Origin: Zeaxanthinibacter sp. PT1
GTDB lineage: Bacteria > Bacteroidota > Bacteroidia > Flavobacteriales > Flavobacteriaceae
Assembly: GCF_028464225.1 (NCBI RefSeq)
Contig: NZ_JAQPCN010000001.1
Coordinates: forward strand, 1,116,001 to 1,180,000
Reading direction: 5' to 3'
DNA length: 64,000 bases
Below, one piece after another: positions 8,380 through 16,808 of the stretch. Position 1 is the first letter of the stretch; each line of letters opens with the position of its first letter. The translations under genes and the position numbers were made by a program. The notes below the pieces were generated by a model that was not told the origin of the DNA, searched no databases, and saw only the letters and a program-made list of their open reading frames with translations.

Positions 8380-8901
8380 CTACAAGAATTGTAACTCCTT
8401 CTCTGGTTCAGGTTCTGTGATCTCCGGGATCACTTTTTCAAAAACCAGTGCACCGATGTCGCGCAGGGGTTCATACAGGACAGAGGAAGAGGTCTCAGTG
8501 TCCTTATAAAATTTAATAGAGGTATTAGCCCTTTCAAGGAATAGTAGGAAGGTGCCCAGCATCACCGCAATTTTTAGTGTGCCAAATACACCGCCTGCCA
8601 GTTTATTCAACCAGCCCATCATCGCGAAATCTACAATTTTGGTCAGTAAGCGGCCAACCAGGTTGATGATGATAACGATAAGGATAAAAGTAATGATGAA
8701 CGCGATCAGGTTCATGTACTGTTGGTCCCATTGCATGTGTTCTTCAAGGAATGCGCCTGTAATGTAGGAAAAACGAATAGCGCCATAGAGCCCGGCAATG
8801 AGGGCGACCAAGGTGGCAATTTCGATGATCAGTCCGTTCCTGAGGCCTTTATAAAGTCCCCAGATCAGTAATAATCCCAATACAATATCTAAAAATGACA
8901 T
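8380..8901 (-). CDS. cvpA: CvpA family inner-membrane protein
   Basis: 173 residues with four hydrophobic helices, beginning MSFLDIVLGLLLIWGLYKGLRNGL, the standard CvpA opening. The family is named for colicin V production in E. coli and is linked to envelope integrity. The open frame extends 23 codons upstream to 8970, but an exact minus-strand -7 element (TATATTTG, 8922-8915) lies inside that extension, which fixes the start at 8901. The gene is divergent from the conserved hypothetical gene at 9008, and the intergenic region holds promoters for both. Confidence 0.9.
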   Translation of the reverse strand: MSFLDIVLGLLLIWGLYKGLRNGLIIEIATLVALIAGLYGAIRFSYITGAFLEEHMQWDQQYMNLIAFIITFILIVIIINLVGRLLTKIVDFAMMGWLNKLAGGVFGTLKIAVMLGTFLLFLERANTSIKFYKDTETSSSVLYEPLRDIGALVFEKVIPEITEPEPEKELQFL

Positions 8902-8914
8902 CCTGGTGTTTACG

Positions 8915-8922
8915 CAAATATA
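8915..8922 (-). promoter_or_regulatory. -7 promoter element of cvpA
   Basis: TATATTTG read on the minus strand, followed by CG. It is an exact match to TAnnTTTG, 14 bases before the cvpA ATG. Confidence 0.65.
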
Positions 8923-8927
8923 GTACT

Positions 8928-8943
8928 TAGATTTGTACCTTTG
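8928..8943 (+). promoter_or_regulatory. Tandem -7 elements for the gene at 9008
   Basis: Two adjoining exact TAnnTTTG matches, TAGATTTG (8928-8935) and TACCTTTG (8936-8943), point rightwards. They argue that translation starts at 9008 rather than at 8933, which lies inside the promoter. Confidence 0.55.
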
Positions 8944-9007
8944 GGCTTTGAAAATTAACAGAATTCTCACCTGTCCGGGAAGGGTGATGCAGATAAGAGT
9001 AGGAATT

Positions 9008-9364
9008 ATGGTAAGAGACCAACAACTTAAAGAACGGTGGGACCTATTGGTCGAAAAACTGTCTGCCCAATTTTCTGACGGGGATCCGTTAGAACTGGAT
9101 GCGATTATCTACCTCGTGGGCGTACAGGAACTGGGACAATTGCACCGGAAATTTAAGAAGGACGAGAAGATCAACCTGATGCATATTGCGATCTGCAGGC
9201 TTCTGGAACCCTATGGGTACTATGAATTTGATTACTTTGACGATGAGGGATGGCCACACTATAAGATCCGGGAGATGCTGCCGGAATTAAAGTCCGGAGA
9301 ACAGTCCGTCCTGATGAAAGAGGCTATAGTGCAGTATTTTGTAGAGAAGGAATATATAAAGTAA
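9008..9364 (+). CDS. Conserved hypothetical protein (flavobacterial)
   Basis: 118 residues from ATG 9008 (MVRDQQLKERWDLLVEKLSA). It is soluble, acidic and mainly helical, with an aromatic tract YGYYEFDYFDDEGWPHY in the middle. No signal peptide, membrane helix or catalytic motif is seen, and I do not recognise the family. The open frame begins 25 codons earlier, but that extension overlaps the tandem promoter. It sits between divergent cvpA and convergent gpsA (13-base gap to the gpsA stop). The regular coding pattern and clear promoter support a real gene. Confidence 0.7.
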   Translation: MVRDQQLKERWDLLVEKLSAQFSDGDPLELDAIIYLVGVQELGQLHRKFKKDEKINLMHIAICRLLEPYGYYEFDYFDDEGWPHYKIREMLPELKSGEQSVLMKEAIVQYFVEKEYIK

Positions 9365-9377
9365 TAGACTATATTGG

Positions 9378-10379
9378 TCAATCCAGTTTTTCGGTTAATT
9401 TCTGGAACACTTTTTTAGCATTTCCTCCATCGTAGAGGACCTCGTAGACCGCATCGATAATAGGAGTCTTGACCCGCTTTTTCATATCTGCCTTCAGTTT
9501 TTTGACGCCTTTTGTTGCATAATACCCTTCTGCAACCATTTTCATCTCCATCATCGCACTCTTTACCGTATAGCCTTTTCCAAGCATATTCCCGAACATT
9601 CGGTTCCGGCTGAAGGTAGAGTACCCGGTAACCAGCAGGTCTCCCAGGTAGGCAGAGTCGTTAATATTACGGTCTATCTTGTAGATGCGCTTGGTAAAGC
9701 GCTTCATTTCCCGAATTGCGTTGCTCATCAGCACGCTCTGGAAATTGTCTCCATATCCCAGGCCGTGAGCAATACCGGCGGCGATCGCATAAATATTCTT
9801 GAGCATGGCGGCGTACTCTGTCCCCAGTATATCCTTTGATACCTTGGTCCTGATATAGTCGCTTTGTAATCGCTTGGCCATGTACTTGGCCTTTTCTTCA
9901 TCAGCACAGGCAATGGTCAGATAAGACAGGCGCTCCAGGGCAACCTCTTCTGCATGGCAAGGTCCGGTGATCACCCCGATATTCCTGAAAGGGATGTCAT
10001 AGGTTTCATGGATGTGCTCCCCTACGATCTTCCCGGTTTCCGGGACTATACCTTTGATGGCCGAGAAAATGATCTTGTCCTCCATGGACTCTTTAAGTTG
10101 TTCCAGTTCTGAAACGAGGAAGGCCGAAGGAATGGCAAAGATCAGGATATCAGCTGCAGCAACCGCTTGGTTCATATCGCTGGTCAGTACCAGTTGTTCC
10201 GTGTGGAACTCCACGGAACTAAGGTAGTTGGGGTTGTGTTTGTTTTTCCTGATGTAGGCCACGGTTTCAGGGCTTCGCATGTACCAATGGATCTTATCGA
10301 GATTTTCTGAAAGCATTTTTACGATAGCCGTTGCCCAGCTTCCCCCGCCTATAACCGCAAAGTTCAAGTTCTTATCCAT
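9378..10379 (-). CDS. gpsA: Glycerol-3-phosphate dehydrogenase [NAD(P)+]
   Basis: 333 residues. GpsA reduces dihydroxyacetone phosphate to sn-glycerol-3-phosphate, the backbone for phospholipids. The N-terminal Rossmann motif is GGGSWATAIVKML. Further family blocks are VITGPCHAEEVA, the active-site lysine region LKNIYAIAAGIAHGLGYGDN, and TGYSTFSRNRMFG with GKGYTVKSA. A -7 element (TACTTTTGC) lies 32 bases upstream on the minus strand. It is divergent from the lipoprotein gene at 10509. Confidence 0.95.
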   Translation of the reverse strand: MDKNLNFAVIGGGSWATAIVKMLSENLDKIHWYMRSPETVAYIRKNKHNPNYLSSVEFHTEQLVLTSDMNQAVAAADILIFAIPSAFLVSELEQLKESMEDKIIFSAIKGIVPETGKIVGEHIHETYDIPFRNIGVITGPCHAEEVALERLSYLTIACADEEKAKYMAKRLQSDYIRTKVSKDILGTEYAAMLKNIYAIAAGIAHGLGYGDNFQSVLMSNAIREMKRFTKRIYKIDRNINDSAYLGDLLVTGYSTFSRNRMFGNMLGKGYTVKSAMMEMKMVAEGYYATKGVKKLKADMKKRVKTPIIDAVYEVLYDGGNAKKVFQKLTEKLD

Positions 10380-10410
10380 AGAGCCTTTTCTGTGTTTTCA
10401 GGATGTGCGG

Positions 10411-10418
10411 CAAAAGTA
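10411..10418 (-). promoter_or_regulatory. -7 promoter element of gpsA
   Basis: TACTTTTG on the minus strand, followed by CCGC. An exact TAnnTTTG match, 32 bases before the gpsA start, giving a predicted leader of about 25 bases. Confidence 0.65.
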
Positions 10419-10508
10419 CTTAAAATAGTGCGAAAACCTTATAGTGCACCCAGAAGGAAAAACAGACTTTGGCACGAAGCTTGTTTCTATGGCTGTAAAT
10501 TGAAGCAT

Positions 10509-11432
10509 ATGAAGCCAATACAACTACTCGCAATGATCTTACTAGTTGGTATCGCTACTTCCTGTACCAGGGAAGTGCTGGTACAAGACAGTTATATAGA
10601 GACCTCTGCCCTTAATACCCGTGAGGTGCTCGAGTCTTTTGACCTATGGTACGTGGATATCACCGCGACCCAGGGCAACGGCTCCGTTCCTTTCCTGGAC
10701 CGGGCGTTTACCGTGTCCTTTGATCGGGGTGTCCTTTTGGCCAATAACAACCTGGTGGGTATAGGGAAGACCGGTGGAGGTCTTGGGATTGATGTTGGAA
10801 GCTACGCTACCCTCCGGGGCATTGTCGAAGTCGCTCATGACCTGGATGGCAACTGGTTGCTGGAGGTGTTTGCCGTAAACGGGAATACCATAGAATTATA
10901 CTCTGCGGCTACAGATACCTCGTATTTTCTTAAAGGTTACCAAAGAGCGGCTTTTGATTACGATGGACTGTTCCTGGATAATATCCGTTACTTTTTGCAG
11001 GAGTACGAGGCCTGGGAGAAGGTCTATACCAGTGAAGAAGGAGCGCTGAACGAGTTTGATGAAGAAAACTACCTTCAATTCAATGCACAGGGTGATTTTT
11101 TCCGGTCTTCTGTGGATGGTCCCGGGAGGGCACCTTCAGAAATCGTATGGGATTACGAGGGGGATTACGGGGTGTTCAATATAGCCGGAGACCGTGGACT
11201 TAAAACCCTGACCCTGGATTACGACTATATGGGAGAAGATTATTTTGAGTTATATGTCATTAACGACCAGGCCATAGAATTGTACCACCCGGAAAGTGGC
11301 ACGATTTATGAGTTCAGGGGTAGAGGCTACCTGCAATACCTGAAGGGCGGTACCGAAATGAAAAGTAAAGTTCGAAGCAGGGAGAAATTGCCCCTGATGA
11401 ATGTAGAGCGCAAAAGACCCTCGAAAGAGTAG
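10509..11432 (+). CDS. Lipoprotein with two related beta-rich halves, function unknown
   Basis: 307 residues from ATG 10509, giving signal peptide MKPIQLLAMILLVGIATSC with lipobox Cys19. The open frame starts 39 codons earlier, but that part is Arg/Lys rich and would mask the signal. The mature protein seems to be an internal duplication: NTIELYSAATDTSYFLKG in the first half lines up with QAIELYHPESGTIYEFRG in the second, each preceded by an acidic, Tyr-rich strand pattern. This suggests two lipocalin- or TTR-like beta units facing the periplasm. No enzymatic motif is visible. It ends before a strong terminator (11477-11512). Confidence 0.75.
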   Translation: MKPIQLLAMILLVGIATSCTREVLVQDSYIETSALNTREVLESFDLWYVDITATQGNGSVPFLDRAFTVSFDRGVLLANNNLVGIGKTGGGLGIDVGSYATLRGIVEVAHDLDGNWLLEVFAVNGNTIELYSAATDTSYFLKGYQRAAFDYDGLFLDNIRYFLQEYEAWEKVYTSEEGALNEFDEENYLQFNAQGDFFRSSVDGPGRAPSEIVWDYEGDYGVFNIAGDRGLKTLTLDYDYMGEDYFELYVINDQAIELYHPESGTIYEFRGRGYLQYLKGGTEMKSKVRSREKLPLMNVERKRPSKE

Positions 11433-11476
11433 TATAAAAATTTGTTTTGTTTGTTTAGTTGGTTAGTTAGTTAGGG

Positions 11477-11512
11477 ATCGCCCCGGCCGTTTGGTCGGGG
11501 TGATTCTTTTTA
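11477..11512 (+). terminator. Rho-independent terminator after the lipoprotein gene
   Basis: Twelve-base stem ATCGCCCCGGCC / GGTCGGGGTGAT with two G-T wobbles and a GTTT loop, followed by TTCTTTTTAT. Just upstream (11440-11475) is a T/G-rich run with GTTA repeats. Confidence 0.85.
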
Positions 11513-11579
11513 TACCGAGGTCATAGGAAAGGAGGTAAATTTTGTATCTTAAATGTCCTATCCGGATAAGCTAACAGTA

Positions 11580-12548
11580 ATGAAAAATACAAATCCCGAC
11601 CCGGCAAATAAAGCCCACAAGGATATACCCGGAAACCCTTCTACAGCCACCAGCAGCACACTTAAGCTTAACGAGAGGAAAAATGGAGAGGCTTTGAGGG
11701 TTCTAAGCGAGGACGATTGGGCTTTCTGGAAGCAGAATGGCTATATCGTCGTAAAGAATGCTGTCTCCAGGGCCCAGGCAGAACGCACAGCGGCTTTCTT
11801 GTGGGAATTTGAGGAGAAAGACCCGGCAGATCCCGCAAGCTGGTATACACCACCCCGTGCAGAAATGCGTATGAAAGAATTAACGGGTACCGGGATGGTA
11901 GAAGTTTATAACCACCAGTTGTTGTGGGATAACAGGCAGGTTAAAAAGGTTTACCATGCATTTGTGGATGTCTGGGGAACGGAGAAATTATGGGTTACCA
12001 TAGACCGGGCAAACCTGAATTTTCCCAACAGGCCCGGCTACGAACAAAAAGGCTTTATTCACTGGGATTACGACCCGGAAAAAAAGCCACAGAATGTACA
12101 GGGTGTACTGGCCCTGGCGGATCAGTTGGATGAAGAGATGGGAGGATTCCAGTGCATCCCATGGTTGTACCGGAATTATGACCAATGGAAGAAGACCCAG
12201 CCGGCAGACAGGGATCCCTTTAAGCCGGATATCAGTGGGCTGGAGGATAAACTGGTCAAGGTGACCATGGAGGCCGGTGACCTGCTGATATTTAATAGCC
12301 TGCAACCGCATGGAATACGACCCAACAGGTCTGAAGATAAAGTCAGGATTGCCCAGTATATTTCTATGATGCCGGCAGAAGAGGATAACGCAGCCATGCG
12401 TGAATGGAGGGTGCATTCCTGGAAGAACCGTGTGGCCCCCCAGGGTTATGCATTCCCGGGTGATCCCCGTAATTGGGAACAGGAGAAATACGAAACTGCC
12501 AAATTATCTCCGTTGGGAGAGCGATTGCTGGGGTTGAAGTCCTGGTAA
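11580..12548 (+). CDS. Phytanoyl-CoA dioxygenase (PhyH) family oxygenase
   Basis: Fe(II)/2-oxoglutarate-dependent oxygenase of about 322 residues. The iron facial triad is visible as H-x-D in FIHWDYD and the distal His in QPHGIRPN, whose Arg is positioned to hold 2-oxoglutarate. An NGYIVVKNAV segment near the N-terminus is usual in the family. The substrate cannot be told from sequence, since PhyH enzymes act on lipids, compatible solutes and secondary metabolites. An in-frame ATG at 11553 is possible, but a near-consensus -7 element (TAAATTTTG, 11536-11544) would place the transcript start almost on it, so 11580 is preferred. No signal peptide. Confidence 0.82.
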   Translation: MKNTNPDPANKAHKDIPGNPSTATSSTLKLNERKNGEALRVLSEDDWAFWKQNGYIVVKNAVSRAQAERTAAFLWEFEEKDPADPASWYTPPRAEMRMKELTGTGMVEVYNHQLLWDNRQVKKVYHAFVDVWGTEKLWVTIDRANLNFPNRPGYEQKGFIHWDYDPEKKPQNVQGVLALADQLDEEMGGFQCIPWLYRNYDQWKKTQPADRDPFKPDISGLEDKLVKVTMEAGDLLIFNSLQPHGIRPNRSEDKVRIAQYISMMPAEEDNAAMREWRVHSWKNRVAPQGYAFPGDPRNWEQEKYETAKLSPLGERLLGLKSW

Positions 12549-12601
12549 ATTATCAAATTGTCAAAAGCAGTTAAAGCTCATGTTATGCGGGGAATTAGCC
12601 T

Positions 12602-12609
12602 TACTTTTG
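12602..12609 (+). promoter_or_regulatory. -7 promoter element of the SulP gene
   Basis: TACTTTTG followed by CCCC, an exact TAnnTTTG match 15 bases before ATG 12625. Confidence 0.65.
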
Positions 12610-12624
12610 CCCCCTTAATTTCTA

Positions 12625-14160
12625 ATGGGCATGAAGAAGTACCTCAATTTGTTCGATTTTTCACAGGAAGTAAACTATAAGACGGAAATTCTTTCAGGAC
12701 TTACCGTGGCACTCGCCTTGGTTCCTGAAGCAATTGCGTTTGCCTTGATCGCCGGGCTTAACCCACTAACCGGACTGTACGCCGCATTCGTTATGGGGCT
12801 GGTAACTTCTATCCTGGGCGGACGCCCGGGGATGATCTCCGGGGCAACCGGTGCTATTGCTGTGGTTATTGTTTCCCTCGCCATGAAATACGGGGTAGAA
12901 TATGTCTTCGCAACTGTGATCCTGGCCGGGTTGATTCAAATGGCTGCGGGCTTCCTCAGACTTGGTAAGCTGATGCGTTTGGTGCCCCAACCTGTGATTT
13001 TTGGTTTCGTGAACGGGCTTGCGATTATCATATTCATGTCACAGTTAGTACAATTTAAATCTGCTGACGGGAGCTGGCTCAGTGGAACAACACTTTACAT
13101 TTTCCTGGGACTGGTATTGCTTACCATGTTAGTGATCTGGGGACTCCCCAAGCTCACCAAGGTATTCCCGGCTTCACTTGCGGCCATACTGATTGTATTC
13201 GGGATCGTTTTGGCTTTTGGTATAGACACCAGGTCTATTGGGGACATCGCTTCGATACGCGGTGGATTCCCTCCTTTCCATATTCCGGAAATTCCTTTAG
13301 AATGGGAAACCCTACAGATCATCTTCCCATATGCAGCCATTGTCGCAGGGGTTGGATTGATAGAAAGTCTACTGACCCTGAATATTGTTGACGAGATCAC
13401 GGAAACCCGGGGTCGAGGTAACAAAGAGGCGGTAGCACAGGGAACAGCAAATATTCTTTCCGGGTTTTTCTCCGGGATGGGAGGATGCGCAATGATCGGT
13501 CAGAGTCTTATCAATACCTCTAACGGGGCTAGAGCTAGGCTATCAGGGATCGTCGCTTCTGTAATGCTGTTGATGTTCGTAATGTTCGGGGCCGATTTTA
13601 TAGAAATGGTACCTATGGCGGCACTTACAGGATTGATGATCATGGTTTCCTTAGGTACGTTTGAATGGGCCAGCCTACGGACCTTCAGGAGGATGCCAAA
13701 ATCTGATGTTCTTGTTATGATACTGGTAACCCTGGTCACCGTATTCCTGCACAACCTGGCACTGGCCGTACTGGTAGGAGTCATCATCTCTGCTTTGGTA
13801 TTTGCCTGGGACAATGCCAAGCGAATCCGGGCGAGGAAAAGGATCGATGAGAACGGGGTAAAGCACTATGAAATTTATGGCCCGCTCTTCTTTGGAAGTA
13901 CTACGCTCTTTAATGAGAAGTTTGATGTGCTCAACGATCCGGACGAGGTGATCATAGATTTTGCTGAGAGCAGGATTGTAGATATGTCGGCTATTGAAGC
14001 CCTGAACAAGATCACCGAACGATATTCTAAAATGGGCAAGAAAGTTCATTTAAAACACCTCAGCCAGGACTGCAGGAGGCTGTTGGCCAATGCCGATGCG
14101 CTGATAGAAGTCAATGTGCTGGAGGACCCAACCTATAAAGTAGCTGTAGACCGCCTTTAA
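12625..14160 (+). CDS. SulP/SLC26 family anion transporter with STAS domain
   Basis: 511 residues. The N-terminal 390 residues form the multi-helix SulP transporter core (GLTVALALVPEAIAFALIAG, PVIFGFVNGLAI, LSGFFSGMGGCAMIGQS). A cytoplasmic STAS domain follows from about residue 410 (DEVIIDFAESRIVDMSAIEAL). SulP proteins carry sulfate, bicarbonate or dicarboxylates across the inner membrane. The sequence does not fix the substrate, and no sulfate-assimilation or carbonic anhydrase gene is adjacent. A second ATG two codons in (12631) is equally plausible. It is transcribed alone, from its own promoter to a strong terminator. Confidence 0.92.
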   Translation: MGMKKYLNLFDFSQEVNYKTEILSGLTVALALVPEAIAFALIAGLNPLTGLYAAFVMGLVTSILGGRPGMISGATGAIAVVIVSLAMKYGVEYVFATVILAGLIQMAAGFLRLGKLMRLVPQPVIFGFVNGLAIIIFMSQLVQFKSADGSWLSGTTLYIFLGLVLLTMLVIWGLPKLTKVFPASLAAILIVFGIVLAFGIDTRSIGDIASIRGGFPPFHIPEIPLEWETLQIIFPYAAIVAGVGLIESLLTLNIVDEITETRGRGNKEAVAQGTANILSGFFSGMGGCAMIGQSLINTSNGARARLSGIVASVMLLMFVMFGADFIEMVPMAALTGLMIMVSLGTFEWASLRTFRRMPKSDVLVMILVTLVTVFLHNLALAVLVGVIISALVFAWDNAKRIRARKRIDENGVKHYEIYGPLFFGSTTLFNEKFDVLNDPDEVIIDFAESRIVDMSAIEALNKITERYSKMGKKVHLKHLSQDCRRLLANADALIEVNVLEDPTYKVAVDRL

Positions 14161-14162
14161 AT

Positions 14163-14195
14163 AAAAACGCCTGTGAATGTTCACAGGCGTTTTTA
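14163..14195. terminator. Bidirectional terminator between SulP and SIMPL genes
   Basis: AAAAACGCCTGTGAA (14163-14177), two central bases, TTCACAGGCGTTTTT (14180-14194). The symmetric A and T runs serve both convergent genes. Confidence 0.9.
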
Positions 14196-14213
14196 TTCTG
14201 GTACAGTTTATCT

Positions 14214-14921
14214 TTATTGGATCATGAACTTTACGTTCACCATGGCTTGTACGTTAACTTTATTAAAAGGTACGTCAATAGGCTCAGCATTGTCGCTTTT
14301 GGCCATTTCCATCATGACCCGGGGACCACGATCCTGGTAGGGGGTATATTCAGTGCTCAGATCGGAGATGTAAAGTGCTTTTCCCACAGATTGCCCTAAT
14401 GGTTCTACCATGGCCTGTGCCTGTTCTTTTGCTTTTAACACGGCCTTGCTTCTCATACTCACTTTAAGCTCATCCAGGTTAGAGACCTCGGCCCCCCGAA
14501 AGGAGATGTTAGAAATACCAGCCCCTTCTAAGGCTTTTATCGCCTTCCCGGCCATCTGTGCATCGTAAACCACTAAAGTAAATGCCTTGCTTTTTTGCAC
14601 ATCGGTACTCCGTAAAAAATAATCCTTGAAATTACTGGAGAGGTCGGCCAGCATGAGCTGATCTTGCAGATCTATACCGATTTTCTGTAATTCTGCGGCC
14701 ATTTTATTTTCCAGTTTTTCCACGGACGTTCGACCTTTGGAATCTGATTCCTGCAAAACGATGCCTAGGTAAATGCGGTCCGGAACAACAAGGGTATCTA
14801 CCCGTGAATTGGTTTCCAGGTACGGCTGATCTATAAAATTTTTATCCTGTGCATTTCCCGTAATTGGGATGATCAGTATGGCTGCCAAGGCCATAGCCAG
14901 TCTTAGTAAGTACTTTTTCAT
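14214..14921 (-). CDS. SIMPL domain (DUF541) exported protein
   Basis: 235 residues with an N-terminal signal peptide (cleavage probably after GNA, about residue 24). The body is a SIMPL/DUF541 domain: a VPDRIYLGIVLQESDSKGRT strand pattern, helices with KLENKMAAELQKIGI, a DYFLRSTDVQKSKAFTLVV block and KAVLKAKEQAQAMVEPLGQ near the C-terminus. Family members are periplasmic or membrane-associated; E. coli YggE lowers oxidative stress, but the mechanism is unclear. It is the last of three minus-strand genes; the gap to the glucosidase is 71 bases, so co-transcription is possible but not shown. Confidence 0.85.
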   Translation of the reverse strand: MKKYLLRLAMALAAILIIPITGNAQDKNFIDQPYLETNSRVDTLVVPDRIYLGIVLQESDSKGRTSVEKLENKMAAELQKIGIDLQDQLMLADLSSNFKDYFLRSTDVQKSKAFTLVVYDAQMAGKAIKALEGAGISNISFRGAEVSNLDELKVSMRSKAVLKAKEQAQAMVEPLGQSVGKALYISDLSTEYTPYQDRGPRVMMEMAKSDNAEPIDVPFNKVNVQAMVNVKFMIQ

Positions 14922-14992
14922 AGTTGAGTAAATTTAGTAAAAGAGTAATTCCAAAAAGCGTGCCACCTATGAGAATATCGGGCTAAGCGGTA

Positions 14993-16726
14993 TTAATCAT
15001 CAATATTAAATATCAATGCCTGGTAGGGTTTCATCTGCACTGTATTGGCAGCCATGTCTACATCCGGATAATTGTTAATCAATATATCTGCATTATCGCC
15101 AAGGGGTAGGATGGCGGTCGCCGGTTTCTCGGAGAAGTTCATAACTACCAGGACCTGTAGTTCCCCCAGGCTGCGCGTATAGGCATACAACTGTTGGTGA
15201 TCAGGAAGCAGTAGACGGTAATTCCCATAGACAAATACAGGATTGTTTTTCCGGAGATTTACCATCTTCCTGAAGTAATTTAGACAGCTGTTAGGGTCTT
15301 CACTTTCCAGGGCAACGTTCACTTTGGTATAATTCTCATTGACGGGTAGCCAAGGATCCCCGGTCGTAAACCCGGCATGTGCGGTAGTGTCCCACTGCAT
15401 CGGTGTTCTCCCGTTATCCCTGGATAAGAATTTAAGTTTGGCCATATATGCTTCCATATCTTCACCTGCAGATAATGCCTTTTCATAACCATTAATCGCC
15501 GCAATATCACGGTATTGTGAAATGCTATCAAAACCGATATTGGTCATACCAAGTTCGTCCCCGTAATATACATATGGTGTACCCCTCATGCTTAGGATAA
15601 AGGTGTTCAGCATTTTAGATGAAACTGCCCGGAAAGCCGTGCTGTCATTCCCGAATTTGGAGACCATTCTCGGAACGTCGTGATTGGCGAGGAAAATAGA
15701 GAGCCATCCTTTTTCGGCAAAAGCACTGTCCCACTTGGTATAGACCTCTTTAAATTCGGAAAGTCTATAACCTTCCAGGCTATTTCCTACATCCATACCT
15801 TCAAAATGATAAGCCATCTGCAATTCTTTCCTATCTGCATCCACAAGCGAATGTGCATCTTCAAAGGTGCTACCCGCCCCTTCGGAAACGGCAAACACGT
15901 TGTACTTGCTCAGTACTTGCTCGTTCATCTCTTTCAGGTACTTGTGGATGTTCGGCTGCATGCCGTAATACTTGATGACATTCTTCTCAAATCCTTCCGG
16001 GAGTTCTGGCCAGGTGGTGTCTTTACTGGCATACTGGAAAGCGTCTAGGCGGAAACCATCCACGCCCTTTTCTGCCCAAAACTTCATGATATCGTAAACT
16101 TCCTGCCTCACCTTGGGGTTTTCCCAGTTGAGGTCCGGCTGTTTTTGTGCAAAATAATGCAGGTAATATGCGTCTGTAATAGAATCGTATTTCCAGGCAT
16201 CGCCCTTGGGATCAAACAGGCTGTAGCGATAAGGTGGTTTTCCTTTTTCGGCTGGCCACCAGTGGTAGTAATCACGAAATGGGTTGTCACGGGAGCTGCG
16301 CGACTGTTTAAACCATTCGTGCTCATCACTGCTGTGGTTCACCACTACATCCATGACGAATTTAATACCCCTGTCATGGAGCCCCTTAAGCATACGGTCA
16401 AAATCTTCCATATCCCCAAAATCTTCCATGATGCCACGATAGTCGCTGATATCATAGCCATTGTCAGCATTGGGTGAACTGTAAATGGGGTTCATCCAGA
16501 CCATGTTTACTCCCAGGCTTTCTATATAATCCAGCTTTTCTATCACACCCTTTAAATCACCTATTCCATCCCCATCAGAGTCTTTAAAACTCCGGGGATA
16601 GATCTGGTAGATGATTCCTTCTTTCCACCAAGCCCTGCCCGTAATAGAATCTTCTTTCTTTTTTACATTTTCGGCACAACCCAGAACGAGCAGTAGTAAA
16701 GAGAGGAAGAGCAGTGATTTTTTCAT
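14993..16726 (-). CDS. GH13 alpha-glucosidase (oligo-1,6-glucosidase type) lipoprotein
   Basis: 577 residues with lipobox Cys17 (LLLVLGC), so an exported lipoprotein, unlike the cytoplasmic amylosucrase at the left edge. Catalytic residues are D228 (GFRLDAF), E282 (VSEGAG) and D350 (ANHDVPR). The QIYPRSFKDSDGDGIGDLKG opening and VVNHSSDEHEWF are typical of alpha-glucosidases and oligo-1,6-glucosidases that cut short malto- or isomalto-oligosaccharides from the non-reducing end. No SusC/SusD pair is adjacent, so it is not part of a visible polysaccharide-utilisation locus. Substrate linkage is uncertain. Confidence 0.9.
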   Translation of the reverse strand: MKKSLLFLSLLLLVLGCAENVKKKEDSITGRAWWKEGIIYQIYPRSFKDSDGDGIGDLKGVIEKLDYIESLGVNMVWMNPIYSSPNADNGYDISDYRGIMEDFGDMEDFDRMLKGLHDRGIKFVMDVVVNHSSDEHEWFKQSRSSRDNPFRDYYHWWPAEKGKPPYRYSLFDPKGDAWKYDSITDAYYLHYFAQKQPDLNWENPKVRQEVYDIMKFWAEKGVDGFRLDAFQYASKDTTWPELPEGFEKNVIKYYGMQPNIHKYLKEMNEQVLSKYNVFAVSEGAGSTFEDAHSLVDADRKELQMAYHFEGMDVGNSLEGYRLSEFKEVYTKWDSAFAEKGWLSIFLANHDVPRMVSKFGNDSTAFRAVSSKMLNTFILSMRGTPYVYYGDELGMTNIGFDSISQYRDIAAINGYEKALSAGEDMEAYMAKLKFLSRDNGRTPMQWDTTAHAGFTTGDPWLPVNENYTKVNVALESEDPNSCLNYFRKMVNLRKNNPVFVYGNYRLLLPDHQQLYAYTRSLGELQVLVVMNFSEKPATAILPLGDNADILINNYPDVDMAANTVQMKPYQALIFNIDD

Positions 16727-16808
16727 ATGGGAAGTGTTAAGGCAGAAGAATGAGGGCGTCAGTTATAGCTCATAAATCTGTCCTAAAGATACTCATGTTT
16801 AGGCAAAT

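Noticed and set aside
11440-11475. GTTA microsatellite as a regulatory repeat
   Set aside because: Short, degenerate and lying between a stop codon and a terminator.
14993-16726. Polysaccharide-utilisation locus around the GH13 lipoprotein
   Set aside because: No SusC/SusD pair, sigma/anti-sigma or other glycan enzymes adjoin it.
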